Origin: Apoderus coryli | Lineage: Eukaryota > Arthropoda > Insecta > Coleoptera > Attelabidae | Assembly (NCBI GenBank): GCA_911728435.2 | Contig: OU452198.1 | Span: 38,593,902-38,657,901 of the forward strand | Direction of reading: 5' to 3' | DNA length: 64,000 nucleotides | In this document: positions 54,893 through 64,000 of the stretch, piece by piece | Numbering within the stretch: position 1 is the first letter of the stretch | Layout of the letters: each line of letters begins with the position of its first letter | The notes under the pieces: generated by a model | Told to the model about the DNA's origin: nothing | The model's input: the letters and a program-made list of their open reading frames with translations, nothing else | Database searches by the model: none | Translations under genes and position numbers: made by a program

Positions 54893-56158
54893 CGAAGGTT
54901 GTGTTGTATATTTCGGGATTAGAGAACAAAAACAAATATTAATAATCGAAAATCACTTTACCGTTCTTCAAAATATTCCCCACGAGGATCTATATACTTT
55001 TGCATACGTTTGAATCAATTGTCGAAGCAGTTTCGCCACTCTGATTGAGGTATCTCCAAAACACGCATTCTGAATGCAGCAACCGCTTCTTCAGGTGTCG
55101 AAAAACGTTGACCTCTTAGTTTGTTTTTTACGTACAGGAATAAAAAGAAGTTATTCTGTGCCAAGTCAGGACTATACGGTGGATAACTCATCAAATCGAT
55201 GTTTTGGGTGCTCAAAAATGAAGTTGTTTGAGCCGATGTGAGAGAGCTCGCATTGTCGTGGTGAAAAGTGATCCGTCTTCGGCGGTTGGTTTTCCTGATT
55301 TCTTGGAAGACAACTGCCAAACAAATCGTTGTGTACAACTCAGAATTGACTGTTCTGCGTTGTTCTAGTGGTACGGTTGCGACATGTCCAGTTTTACTGA
55401 AAAAACAGGCGACCATTTGCTTCGTGCGCGAACAACTTTTGTTGGATTTGGTTCATCTTGGAAAAAAAACCCATACAGTCGACTGCTGTTTACTTTCGGG
55501 CTCATACGCGTAAATCCACAATTCATCACCTGTCACGATGTCATAGACGTGTTTCGAAGCACCGCGATCGTATTTTTTGGGCATTTCTTTCGGCCAATCG
55601 ACACGAGCTTTTTTTTGAGCGATTGACAAATTGTGTGGGATCCAACGCGAACAAATTTTTTTGACAGTCAAATGTTTATGCAATATTGAATGTATTCTGG
55701 TCCCACTAATGCTTAGGGTTGTCTCAATCTCTTGATAGGTCACATGACGATCTTGCGAAATCAGTTCGGGCACAGCATCAGTGGTTTTCGGAACAAGAAC
55801 TGATTTTGGACGATCTTCACGAAATTCATCTTGGAGTGAACTACGACCACGATTGAATTCACCATACCATCGATAAACACTGGTCTTTGATGGAGCTTCA
55901 TCACCAAAAATTGAATTAAATTCATCGATGCTCTGTTGCTGAGTTAATCCACGTCGAAAGTTGTAAAAAATAATCGTACGAAAATGTTCACGATTTAATT
56001 CCATTTTTGGGCCGAGATGAATCTTTTAAGTTACTGTAAACACCACAAATAGCGCTCGTATGTCAAAACCTTCTGAGTACGTATAACCTCAGAAATGTCC
56101 AACTTTACGATAGAGCTGTCAGGGTTGCCAAATCCTGAAATATAAAAGGCAACCCTCG
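54893..56158 (-). mobile_element. mariner transposon, nearly intact
   Basis: 1266 bp between TA dinucleotides (54891-54892 and 56159-56160). TIRs are partly matched: CGAGGGTTGCCTTTTATATT on the coding-start side and CGAAGGTTGTGTTGTATATT on the other. Length is typical of mariner. Confidence 0.85.
54958..56004 (-). pseudogene. mariner transposase with one frameshift and one nonsense codon
   Basis: Starts MELNREHFRTIIFYNFRRGL. The paired HTH region includes SKTSVYRWYGEFNRGRSSL, and the linker VTYQEIETTLSISGTRI. Catalytic DD34D sites: D in IVTGDELWIY, D in TFHHDNASS, D in YPPYSPDLAQNN (usually PND). A one-base expansion of a homopolymer at about 55460-55467 breaks the frame after STVWVF. A TGA at 55013-55015 replaces the expected Trp after CFDN, with the frame then continuing to TAA at 54958-54960. 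Otherwise the 348-codon length is normal. Confidence 0.9.
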
Positions 56159-56160
56159 TA

Positions 56161-57898
56161 TTACATTTACTCACAGTTGTGCTGAACCCGCTTGCTTTAA
56201 TGCCATAAACCAACAACTCGATACGATAATATTATGTTGCGCAATCCGGCCTTAGATATTTGAAGATCGCGTATAAATTCAACACGGCTCTAAGTTCCAA
56301 ATATGATATTGAATTATTTTAATATTTTAATGCATTATAAAATATTTACAATTCCCTCTGTAACGTAGAATTTCACTACATTATAGAAAAAAAATTAATC
56401 AAATGCATGTAAAACACGAGTTCTCAAAACTTTTGACTTAATATGAACGGAAAAAGGGACGTAAATATACGCTGACGACTGACTCTCTGCTCTCTTGTTA
56501 AGGCGGCATTCGAAAGGCAAAAAAGGCATGCGGATTGGGTCATTTCTAGTGGTTTTTATCTCAAATTTAGTAAATTATCCACTCGACTGCTAGAAACGAG
56601 AACGATTACTCGCAAACATTTCACAGTTTATGTGTGTAGTTTTTTTGCTCTATATATTATTTTGTCTGCTTTGTCTGTCGAGAGGTCAACTGCTCTCATT
56701 GGGTTGTTAAGTGCTATATTTGTACGGAGTTTTAGCCGCTGCATTTCTTGCAAAATAAAATTAAATGATGCTTTTATAAGCGAATTAGTGTTTTCATGCT
56801 ATGCTCAGTACTCAGGACAATTTGGACAAGTTAATTTCTTTCAATTTTCAGTTGTTTAGTAATTAACACTAACAAACAACAGGATCATCAAATTCAGTGC
56901 GCATTAACATACCTGAAGTCTTGTTACTTTATGTAACAAGCAATCTATAAATAAAGGCTCCCGCCAGGGAATTCGGGCGGGGTTACTTCTTGTCCGGCCA
57001 TCGTTTGTGGACTTTGTTTCACCGGGCATATGGCCTGCTCACACTAGATGTCGCCAGAAGCATCTTGTTGTGGATCACGCAACATCTGTCTGACATGATT
57101 TTCATGAGCTTTTGACAAGCTGTTTAGCCTGTTTGCACTGATTCTTTATTTCCGCACAGTAGTAGCTCTAGTTCTTATTGAGATATTTACGATTTGTTAG
57201 GGACACACAGATTTAAACGCCGATCGAAACATGGTCCGTCGTAGGCTGCATCATTTCCAAAAAAATCCAGTATCTCTTAACATACACACTAACTAAACAT
57301 TTCCAGCGCCTACATTTTTTGCACGGTCATGAGCTTTTTTTTTAAAAGCAATGATTGTACGCATCCCTTGCCTCTTTATATAAATTCATGTTCCATAGCC
57401 TAATCTTCAACGATTCTCAGGGAAAAGTTGAGCTCACTTTCTTCCTGGTTGGACTTTCATTTCCAGAATACTGCCTTTAAATGATAGCCAGCATTAGTAA
57501 CACGTTTAAAATTGCAAAACAAGGCCTCTATATCATATGAGAGTTTAGGACTAATGCCAGATGGGTCTAGTAGTCTTTATTTCTTTCCAATCGCTCGCTT
57601 AAGTACCAGAAGGTTGGCTTGTATTTTTACACTATCTTCACTAATACGGATATCGTTTATTTCAATGACTGCATTCAATATTAAGAACCATTAACTAGTG
57701 GGTATGGTTTCTGTACATAGCAAATGTTCTGAATTCAGCTTCGTGTTTCTGATAATCCTGTAATCCTGCAAGTAGATTGACGCTTATTTGTGATAAATAT
57801 TTTCAGCAGAATATATCCTCTAGTGTCTTGAAATTCCCCATTGTTTGTTCATACTATAACTTACCATTGTCATCATCACAAAAAAAAATCAGTTATAA
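56161..57898. other. No gene seen; possible promoter-like hairpins
   Basis: Near 56919-57000 a stem CTTGTTAC-TTTAT-GTAACAAG is followed by CTATAAATAAAGGC and a CCCGCC/GGCGGG hairpin, a layout seen in promoters or LTRs, but no coding sequence is attached. The frames at 56632-56859 and 57512-57694 are unsupported. Confidence 0.35.
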
Positions 57899-58076
57899 GG
57901 TCTTGCAATAAGTTCGTAGGATGACACATAGATGGCGTTACTAGATTTTTGCCCATATGATTTTTATTTAGTACTAACCTTCAAACGATACTTGTATAAA
58001 TTTGACAGCAATCTGACTATTGATTCCTGAGTTCTAGCAGTTTGTGAGAAGCAACGTTTGCTATTGAAACAAAAAA

Positions 58077-58230
58077 TGGAAAAAAGTTAATTTCGAGTTT
58101 TGATAAAGGATTGCTTTTTGAAAAAAAAAAATACAGTGGAAACCAAACAATGGCTTGATAAATATTATACGAACTCTGCTCCATCGAGACAAATGCTGAA
58201 TTTAAAACGTTCTAATCGAACGTGTATAAC
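58077..58230 (+). pseudogene. Split mariner: transposase N-terminus
   Basis: Begins MEKS, then an in-frame TAA, then FRVLIKDCFLKKKNTVETKQ and WLDKYYTNSAPSRQM. This is the first HTH of a mariner transposase different from that at 55-56 kb. Similarity ends after SRQM, and the retrotransposon RT begins by about 58262. Confidence 0.75.
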
Positions 58231-58261
58231 TGATTTTGTGCAGTATGTCCAGCAGGTCACC

Positions 58262-59337
58262 GATTATGGGCAGTATATTTGATACTGTAGATAAGACTTT
58301 TGTTTCCACAAAATTGAGATATATTGGGATTAGGGGAAATATTAATGATTGGATTTCTTCCTACCTCGATCACCGTCGCTTTCGGGTGAAAATAGGATCC
58401 CATTATTCCGAATACAGGAGTATCGACATAGGGACACCACAAGGTAGCGTCTTAGGTCCCCTCCTTTTTTTTGCTCTTTGTTAATGATCTTCCTCGGCAT
58501 TTTTTGTTTGCAAGACCATTTATGTACGCTGATGATACTTCGCTGGTCATATCAGATGAAGATCCTGAGAAGCTTAAAATTAAGGTTATGTCCACGCTGC
58601 GAGCCTTTGATTCTTGCTGCTACCAGAACCGATTGATGGTGAACCGCGGAAAAACTGTCTTAATCCAGTTCGACAAATATAAGCCATCTTTGGATTTTGA
58701 CGTTCACTTCGGTGATAGTATCTTGCCGTGGGCGCAGACCGCGAAGGTTCTGGAGGTCTTTCTAGATCCCAAAGATAATCTATGTGGAAAACTGAATCAA
58801 CGGTCGTATCTGATATGTTCATTGAGACTATACATGGACTCAGCAGCTCTGATGACTGTATATTACGCCCTTGTTAACTCAGCCATCTCTTTTAATATAA
58901 TGGCATGGGGCAGATCTACCGAAGTACATCGTGTCTCTGTCACGCAAAAAAGAATCTTGCGAACAATATTTGGTCTGCCATACAATTTTTCTTGTAGGGA
59001 CACATTTAGGCAAAACAATATATTGACCGTAACTTCTATTTACCTTTATAAGCTGCTGAGTTACATATTTGGAAGACGCACTTTATTCGCTACAAACGGA
59101 TCATCTCATGGTTATGCCACTAGAGGTGCAAACCAGCTATTGTTGCCTAGGCCCCAGCATGAGTCATTCAAGAAGTCTGGTATTTTTTATTTTAATATGC
59201 TGCCCCAAACAATTAATAGCACAAAATCAGTCAACACATTCAAGAATAAATTAAAGTTGGTTTTATTCGTAAACTGCTTCTACACGTCAGAGGAGTATGT
59301 TGTGGCTTGCTCTTGTGTGACAAGATTTGCTCTGTAG
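58262..59337 (+). pseudogene. Reverse transcriptase to C-terminus, frameshifted
   Basis: The first frame (to 58484) has IFDTVDKTFVSTKLRYIGIR and DIGTPQGSVLGPLLFF. After a frameshift in a T run near 58466-58473, the second frame (58471-59337) carries RPFMYADDTSLVISDEDPEK (catalytic YADD), NRLMVNRGKTVLIQFDKY, ALVNSAISFNIMAWGRST and a C-terminal FKKSGIFYFNMLPQTINSTK. Apart from the 5' truncation, one homopolymer indel is the only obvious break, so the insertion is fairly recent. Confidence 0.82.
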
Positions 59338-59585
59338 GGTGCGATAGGTATTTACGCCAGTGTGTGCGTTTGTCTTATTGCTCTGTTTTGTAATTATGTG
59401 GAGTTCTTGTCTTTTAGATTATACATATTTTTTATATTTTATTTCTACACTTGTATTGTTTAGATTTATTTTTTGTTTAATTACCTATGTAAGTTTAGTA
59501 GTTTATATATTTTTTTATTTTTTTGACTTGTCAATGTATGTGCTTTATACCGAATACTGGTCAATAAAGGTTATTATTATTATTA
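58262..59585 (+). mobile_element. Jockey/CR1-like retrotransposon inserted in the mariner
   Basis: 5'-truncated in the RT palm, with coding sequence to 59337, a 3' UTR and a tail CAATAAAGGTTATTATTATT ending near 59585, where mariner sequence resumes with KRGRTSTKNDAERSG. Confidence 0.8.
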
Positions 59586-59637
59586 AACGGGGTCGTACCA
59601 GCACAAAAAATGATGCAGAACGCAGTGGAAATAATAC
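59586..59637 (+). pseudogene. Split mariner: second HTH linker piece
   Basis: Encodes KRGRTSTKNDAERSG, the mariner FKRGRT-TDDAERSGRP-type linker, marooned between two opposed non-LTR tails. Confidence 0.75.
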
Positions 59638-60195
59638 TCGTATAATAATAATAATAATCTGTTTATTCGTTATTCTCGTTACAACATTTGTTCATAGAAT
59701 ATATGTATGCTCTTATTAAATTAACAATTAACAACGAAAACAACGAAAAGAGTTAGACGGCAGCAGTGCTGATGTTTAGATCTAACCCAAATTCAGATAA
59801 AAACTCAATAATTAAATTTCCAAACCAAAAGAATGTAGATACTCATACAAATTATACAAACAAAAAAAAAATAAAACTATTCAGTTCCAATAATTACATA
59901 ACCCAGACAGTAAGCAGTATATGATTAAGAAAAAAATAAAATAAATAAAATGCAGTCCATTCCTTTCTTTTATATAATTACACAATTTTACACAGGTTAA
60001 TAGGTGATACTTAAAACTATTTATAACAATAAAAGTAGACTCCGATAAGAATTCCTGAAACGCGCAGAACTCAATGTTTTTAAATGTGGAGGCAAATTGT
60101 TATAGACAGCATAAATATTATAAGTAAATGATCTCAGGAAAATTGCACTTCGATGAGGAGGACGAGTTAGGAGTCCTAATGAGGCTGTTATTCCA
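59638..60195 (-). mobile_element. Minus-strand non-LTR retrotransposon 3' end inserted in the mariner
   Basis: The C-terminal coding piece at 60021-60209 (minus) reads TRPPHRSAIFLRSFTYNIYA then NNLPPHLKTLSSARFRNSY. A 3' UTR and a tail of AATAATAATAATAAT (plus-strand view) end near 59640. Its tail faces the tail of the upstream insertion. Confidence 0.7.
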
Positions 60196-60690
60196 GAAAA
60201 CGTCAACAAAATTTACAAACTGGTTATGAATGATCGCAAATTGAATGTGCACGAGCTAGCGTACATTGTAAAGATATCAGATGGTAGCTGAGTGGACAGC
60301 AATCGACGAACCGAATCCAAAGTGAGCAAAGAGGCAACAGGCGGCCTGTAAGGTGATGGCGGCTGTATTTTGGAATGCGAACGGAATAATATTCCTGGAC
60401 TACCTCCAAAAAGGAACCACCATTAACAGCGACTATTACTGTGCACTTTTGGATCCATTGAAGGCTGAAATCGCAAAGAAACGGCCACGTTTGCAAAAGA
60501 AAAAGTTGATGTTTCACCAAAGAATGCACCGTGTCACCACTCGATGAAAACTATGGCAAAATTGAATGAATTGGGCTTCGAGTGGCTTACCCACCCACCG
60601 TATTCTCCAGATTTAGCCCCGAGTGACTTTTTCCTGTTTAGATCTCAACAGAATGCTTGCTGGAAAGAAATTTAAGTCCAATGATAAATA
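60195..60690 (+). pseudogene. Split mariner: catalytic core
   Basis: Starts NVNKIYKLVMNDRKLNVHEL and AYIVKISDGS, then jumps by internal deletion to EWTAIDEPNPKRAKRQQAAC, MAAVFWNANGIIFLDYLQKG, LLDPLKAEIAKKRPRLQKKK and LMFHQRMH (the catalytic Asp of HQDNAP is lost to a frameshift). It continues SMKTMAKLNELGFEWLTHPP and YSPDLAPSDFFLFR, keeping the last catalytic Asp. It stops at KKFKSND, where the third retrotransposon is inserted. Confidence 0.85.
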
Positions 60691-61068
60691 ATCGACTGGA
60701 ATTATTATAAGACACTAAAAAATGAACTGACGGGTGTAATAGATCGCGAAAAAAAGGCTTTCTTGGAGCACACTGTTAAAAATAATGCAAATAGTCAAAA
60801 AACTCTATGGCAAAAATTGAAAAACCTTGAGGTTGGTAAAGATGGATCTCTGGCGGATCTGCCGTATTCACTAAATTCTCCTCAAACCATTAATGATTAT
60901 TTCTTGCAACATGTTACTGGTAGTGATGCCGATAATGATCTGATTAACTACTATTTAACAAATACTCAGCAGCAGTTTTCGGAGCTGTTCGAATATTGTA
61001 TCAATTATAAAATTATGTATTGTTTTCTATATTTGTTCTTTTTGCAAATAAACGGAATTATTATTATT
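60690..61068 (+). mobile_element. Internally deleted non-LTR retrotransposon inserted in the mariner
   Basis: Open frame (60763-61077, with sequence back to 60700) reads YYKTLKNELTGVI, KKAFLEHTVKNNANSQKTLW, GKDGSLADLPYSLNSPQTIN and DYFLQHVTGSDADNDLINYY, the endonuclease-to-RT linker of Jockey/CR1-like ORF2. It then passes directly to a 3' end with TTATTATTA. The RT itself is missing. ATAATCG and TTAATCG at its two edges may be a target duplication. Confidence 0.65.
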
Positions 61069-61069
61069 A

Positions 61070-61190
61070 ATCGCTGAAACTGAGGCCTATTTTGACGAGA
61101 AAGAGAAATCGTACCATAAAAGTGGTATCAAAAAGTTGGAAAATCGCTATACTCGTTGTGTTGCCCTCGAAGGTAACTATGTTAAATAAT
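61070..61190 (+). pseudogene. Split mariner: transposase C-terminus
   Basis: Reads AETEAYFDEKEKSYHKSGIK then KLENRYTRCVALEGNYVK and stop, the standard mariner ending, completing the piece that breaks off at 60690. A 3' UTR and right TIR follow. Confidence 0.85.
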
Positions 61191-61249
61191 AAAATCGAGT
61201 TTTGGCAAAATTGTGTTTTTTTCTTACTTATCGGACTTATTGATTGACA

Positions 61250-61593
61250 CTCACGGTCTGGAAATGGTTTAAATAAACATTAAAAACGCCGAGTGAAATA
61301 AATGCTGCTGGTTGGTATTAATTTGTATGAAAATAGATATTTCTATTTTTTTAAATTTTCATAAATATAGCAAATTTAGTTCAAATACATGAAAAATCTC
61401 ACTAGGTACCAAATAAAATACTAAATGCAAACTCTATTCAAATATATTTTTCCTGTGAATTTTTGCCATCATTCATCATTTGAATTATTTGCGTAATTCG
61501 ACTATTATATATGATCTTTTATATTTGACACTGATGTATAATATATTTTAACCGATTCGAAAATATCAATTCGAAATAAAATTTAAATTTTAA
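61250..61593. other. No gene seen
   Basis: AT-rich spacer after the split mariner. Confidence 0.5.
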
Positions 61594-62105
61594 TTAAATT
61601 TCCAGGACAATTTCAAAATGAATTGTTATCTTTTGTCTACATTTATTACATCTGTGATAATGATTAAAAGCGAATATGGGCACAAATGAAAGGTAAAATT
61701 TCATGTAAATTTGCATTAAATTTATTGTAGTTAATAGAAAATGACGTTTGGCAGAGCTGTGTATTATGCTAGGCCATTGATGTGATGTAAAAATAATATA
61801 ATGAAGCTTGTATCGATCTTTATCCACCAATAATGTGTGACTAACTTCATCTTGAAAAATATAGGGCTCGATATACCCCAATAGCTTCACTTGTCTCCAA
61901 AGCCACTTAGGTACATGACTCGTGTGGTATCTACAATTTCTTTACGAAACCTTACAGTCCTGTTGAATCCACGGTGATCCTCGTGAAATTCATATCTCAA
62001 AAGAACGCCTTCGTGGTGAAGTTCTGACGACTTCAACAACACTTTCCTGCAAATGTTGAAAATTTCCAGCGGAACTTGCTTGTGTCTTTCTTCCTGTACT
62101 TGCAT
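61594..62105 (-). pseudogene. Unrecognised protein-coding-like sequence with one frameshift
   Basis: Two overlapping minus frames (61887-62105, then 61594-61890) look like one polypeptide broken by a single-base change where GACAAGTGAAGC should continue. The first contains SSELHHEGVLLRYEFHEDHR and RKEIVDTTRVMYLSGFGD; the second LLGYIEPYIFQDEVSHTLLV and DKDRYKLHYIIFTSH. The composition is balanced and globular, unlike the AT-driven chance frames nearby. I do not recognise a family. It could be a host exon, a processed pseudogene or an unfamiliar TE protein. Nothing adjacent helps. Confidence 0.35.
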
Positions 62106-62950
62106 CTCCTACTCATCCTGTCTCTTCAAATTTGGCGAAGAGTTACAAGTTCTTACTTTAAAATATTTTCGAAAATTTTCTATGAGCTGAACAAATTGTT
62201 CCTTATTTTTTCGAATTAAAAGTAGTAGTAAACTAATTTCCTTTATAGTGTCAATTCATTTAACGTCGCGTAATTCGAAATTACTTAAAACTGTCGTGCT
62301 TTCAATTGTTTTTAAATTATAATGTAATCAGCAGCGTCGGCAATATGCACAACTAAATCTTATAGCATTAAATTCAATCCGTCAACAAATTCAATAAAAT
62401 ATTGATCATCTTACACCGAACTATGTTCTTGCGGTATCTCCAAATATAATATTCCCTTCGCGCCTCTCACGTATACATAGTTATAGAAGTACAAACTCGT
62501 CTATCTCACTGAATATTCCAGGCGCGTGTTCCCGTTCCCTACCCGAAATACTCCTTTAATGTAATCACATTTGAACGTTTGAAATTACTTGGAAAAACGG
62601 ATATCATTTCCAAATGGTTTTTCGATGCTTAGGCACAGCGTCGTCTTTAAAAGTATTTTGTGATCCTGAGGTTAGAGTAGGCTTTTTGTATTTTTATCAC
62701 CAACTGCGGGGTGCAAGTATTAACTGAAATGGCCGTAAATGCCAAGTTTAGAACACGAATTTTTTGTCAAATATACAATATACAGTGAGGACCAAAAGTC
62801 ACGCATGTGTCATTCTTGGTTTTAAGTTGCCCGTTTTTTGACGTACAAGGTCGATAGTGTAGTAGATATACACGTAATTGCATAATATGTTTTCTTACGC
62901 AGCCACAAAACTTTTTTGCTGAGGCCTTTTGTTAGGGGTTTCGCAAAAGC
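62106..62950. other. No gene seen
   Basis: Unassigned. ATATACAGTGAGGACCAAAA near 62783 resembles a mariner-type terminus without a visible partner. Confidence 0.4.
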
Positions 62951-63440
62951 TGGCCAGAATTTGTGAGCGAATTGGGGACATCTAATCATGAAAAAACCTA
63001 AATTATAATTTTTCGAAAAGTCCTTATTTACAAAGATACAGGGTGTTAAAAATGACTGCCTGAGGACGATTTTTTTGAAATATTTTCGAAACGAGTAAAG
63101 ATGAATTAACCAAATGTAGCATATTTATTCACCTAGTTAAATGTCGTAAACTGACATGAAATTGAATAAAAAAGGATGACCATAGGCGGGTAAACGGGGG
63201 ACCCTTGCCTTAATTATAACCTAACTTTTTTGCCTTGTGATTTTTATTCATTTTGTGTCAAAAATGTGATAAAATAAAGTTTTCTACATAAAAAAGGCAT
63301 ACTTCTTTTTTCTCGAAAAGCTTAAAGGTTTTCGAGAAATTCGAGTTTGATGATTTTAGGACAAAACTGGTCCTTAGTAAACAGCATTAATAAAATTATT
63401 GAAATACAGTTTGCTAACGAAAAGTTTTCCAAAATTTTAT
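62951..63440 (+). repeat. Family B repeat, copy 2
   Basis: Same orientation as copy 1 (49476-50026) and very similar over about 490 bp. Where copy 1 has long hairpins, this copy has a single arm (63174-63200) followed by an inverted ACCCTTG loop, and at 63396-63433 a loop that is the reverse complement of the copy 1 loop, with only 13 bp of right arm. Confidence 0.9.
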
Positions 63441-63504
63441 TAATGCTTTGGATTGATTTAGCAATCCTTGTGTGCCATATTATTTGTTGTTTTGTCTCTT
63501 ATAC

Positions 63505-64000
63505 AACTTTTATTATTATTATTAGTCGTAAAACAGTAAACGGTAAAACCGATGAAACTGTTGCTCAGTTCCTAATTTGAGGTTTTTGAAATATTGATGT
63601 CATCCTCACTCATCTTCTATAGCGAGTAGTGGACCAACTGATCGCCATGGTCCTCCATGAAATGGTCCAGCCTGTTTTTAAAGCTGTCAACCGTTTGCGC
63701 CATTATCACCTCTTCAGGTAATGAATTCCATGCATATACAACTCTGTTTGTTATAAAATTCTTCTATGGCTAAGTGCATGAGGTAGCTTAGTGAATCTCC
63801 TCTGAACCCTTTCCAATGCCTCTATGTCCTTAATGAAGTAGGGGGACCAAACGCTGTTGGCATATTCCAATAGTGGTCTGACATACGATTTATACAATTC
63901 CAATATTAGAGAGTTTGATCTCGATTTGAAAGCTCTCTGTATCAGATACCACAGTCTATTAGCTTTCTTCACTCTGGCGGAAATATGGGCCTTCCACTTC
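63505..64000 (-). mobile_element. Second copy of the 33-34 kb retrotransposon, running off the window
   Basis: Minus-strand 3' end with tail TTATTATTATTATTAG at 63510-63525, the same 3' UTR, and the same C-terminal coding sequence. The window ends inside the RT region. Confidence 0.88.
63751..63972 (-). pseudogene. Reverse transcriptase thumb and C-terminal domain, frameshifted
   Basis: Encodes KKANRLWYLIQRAFKSRSNS, LYKSYVRPLLEYANSVWSPY and ALERVQRRFTKLPHALSH, nearly identical to 33880-34080 but with Gln where that copy has a stop. A small deletion after LSH shifts the frame, and the remaining C-terminal domain (LPEEVIMAQTVDSF) lies in another frame at lower coordinates. It cannot be judged beyond the window edge. 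Confidence 0.85.

Larger units (their letters stand above)
57899..61249 (+). mobile_element. mariner split into four parts by three retrotransposon insertions
   Basis: Both ends share TIR sequence (CAATAAGTTCG at 57906, inverse CAATAAGTCCG ending near 61242). Transposase pieces appear in the right order: 58077-58196, 59586-59637, 60195-60690 and 61070-61190, interrupted by non-LTR insertions at about 58262-59585 (plus), 59638-60195 (minus) and 60690-61068 (plus). A further internal deletion removes the central region between HTH and catalytic core. Confidence 0.75.

Noticed and set aside
56919..57010. Solo LTR or host promoter with TATAAATA
   Set aside because: Hairpins and a TATA-like string are present, but there are no TG...CA limits, partner copy or downstream coding sequence.

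Overview
The window looks like intergenic or intronic, repeat-packed DNA from an insect, or at least an arthropod. The sequence is AT-rich. I recognise no intact host gene, no rRNA and no canonical functional tRNA. Almost everything I can identify is a transposable element (TE) of a kind common in insects: Tc1/mariner transposons of several lineages, non-LTR retrotransposons (R1-like, I-like, Jockey/CR1-like and RTE-like ends), a 412/mdg1-like Ty3/gypsy element, two Crypton-type tyrosine recombinase remnants and tRNA-related short repeats. A beetle or hemipteran would fit, but I cannot name the species.

Layout. 0.3-2.7 kb: a complete-looking TIR transposon with one intact 566-codon gene of a poorly characterised family. 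2.9-4.0 kb: a TA-flanked, internally deleted Tc1 element. 4.2-4.5 kb: a Crypton C-terminus. 5.5-9.5 kb: a tRNA-related repeat, a mariner scrap and three decayed non-LTR pieces. 9.7-12.75 kb: a decayed TA-flanked mariner-like element holding a nested transposon at 9873-11134 with TIRs beginning GTCACCCTAATATTAC. 14-18.5 kb: short repeats, a non-LTR 3' end inside a mariner fragment, and a long-TIR mariner. 20.0-21.0 kb: a near-perfect palindrome about 1.04 kb long. 24.7-26.15 kb: a second Crypton remnant between direct repeats. 31-34.7 kb: a TA-flanked element containing another inverted-repeat unit and a nearly intact Jockey/CR1-like reverse transcriptase. 37-42.7 kb: a minus-strand Ty3/gypsy element with 5' LTR, a small membrane ORF, gag and pol, truncated at its 3' end. 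45-51.4 kb: IS630/mariner-type HTH fragments, an RTE end, two minisatellites and hairpin repeats. 54.9-56.2 kb: a mariner one frameshift and one nonsense codon away from an open frame. 57.9-61.25 kb: one mariner split into four pieces by three non-LTR insertions. 61.6-62.1 kb: unrecognised coding-like sequence. 63-64 kb: second copies of a hairpin repeat and of the 33-34 kb retrotransposon.

How it works together. Nested insertions give relative ages: mariner-type elements are repeatedly the older targets and 5'-truncated non-LTR elements with TTA-type tails the younger invaders. The best candidates for something new are the 566-codon TIR transposon, the GTCACCC element, the loop-inverted repeat pair (49.5 and 63 kb) and the small myristoyl/transmembrane ORF at the head of the gypsy element. 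All family assignments come from reading motifs by eye; no database search was possible.
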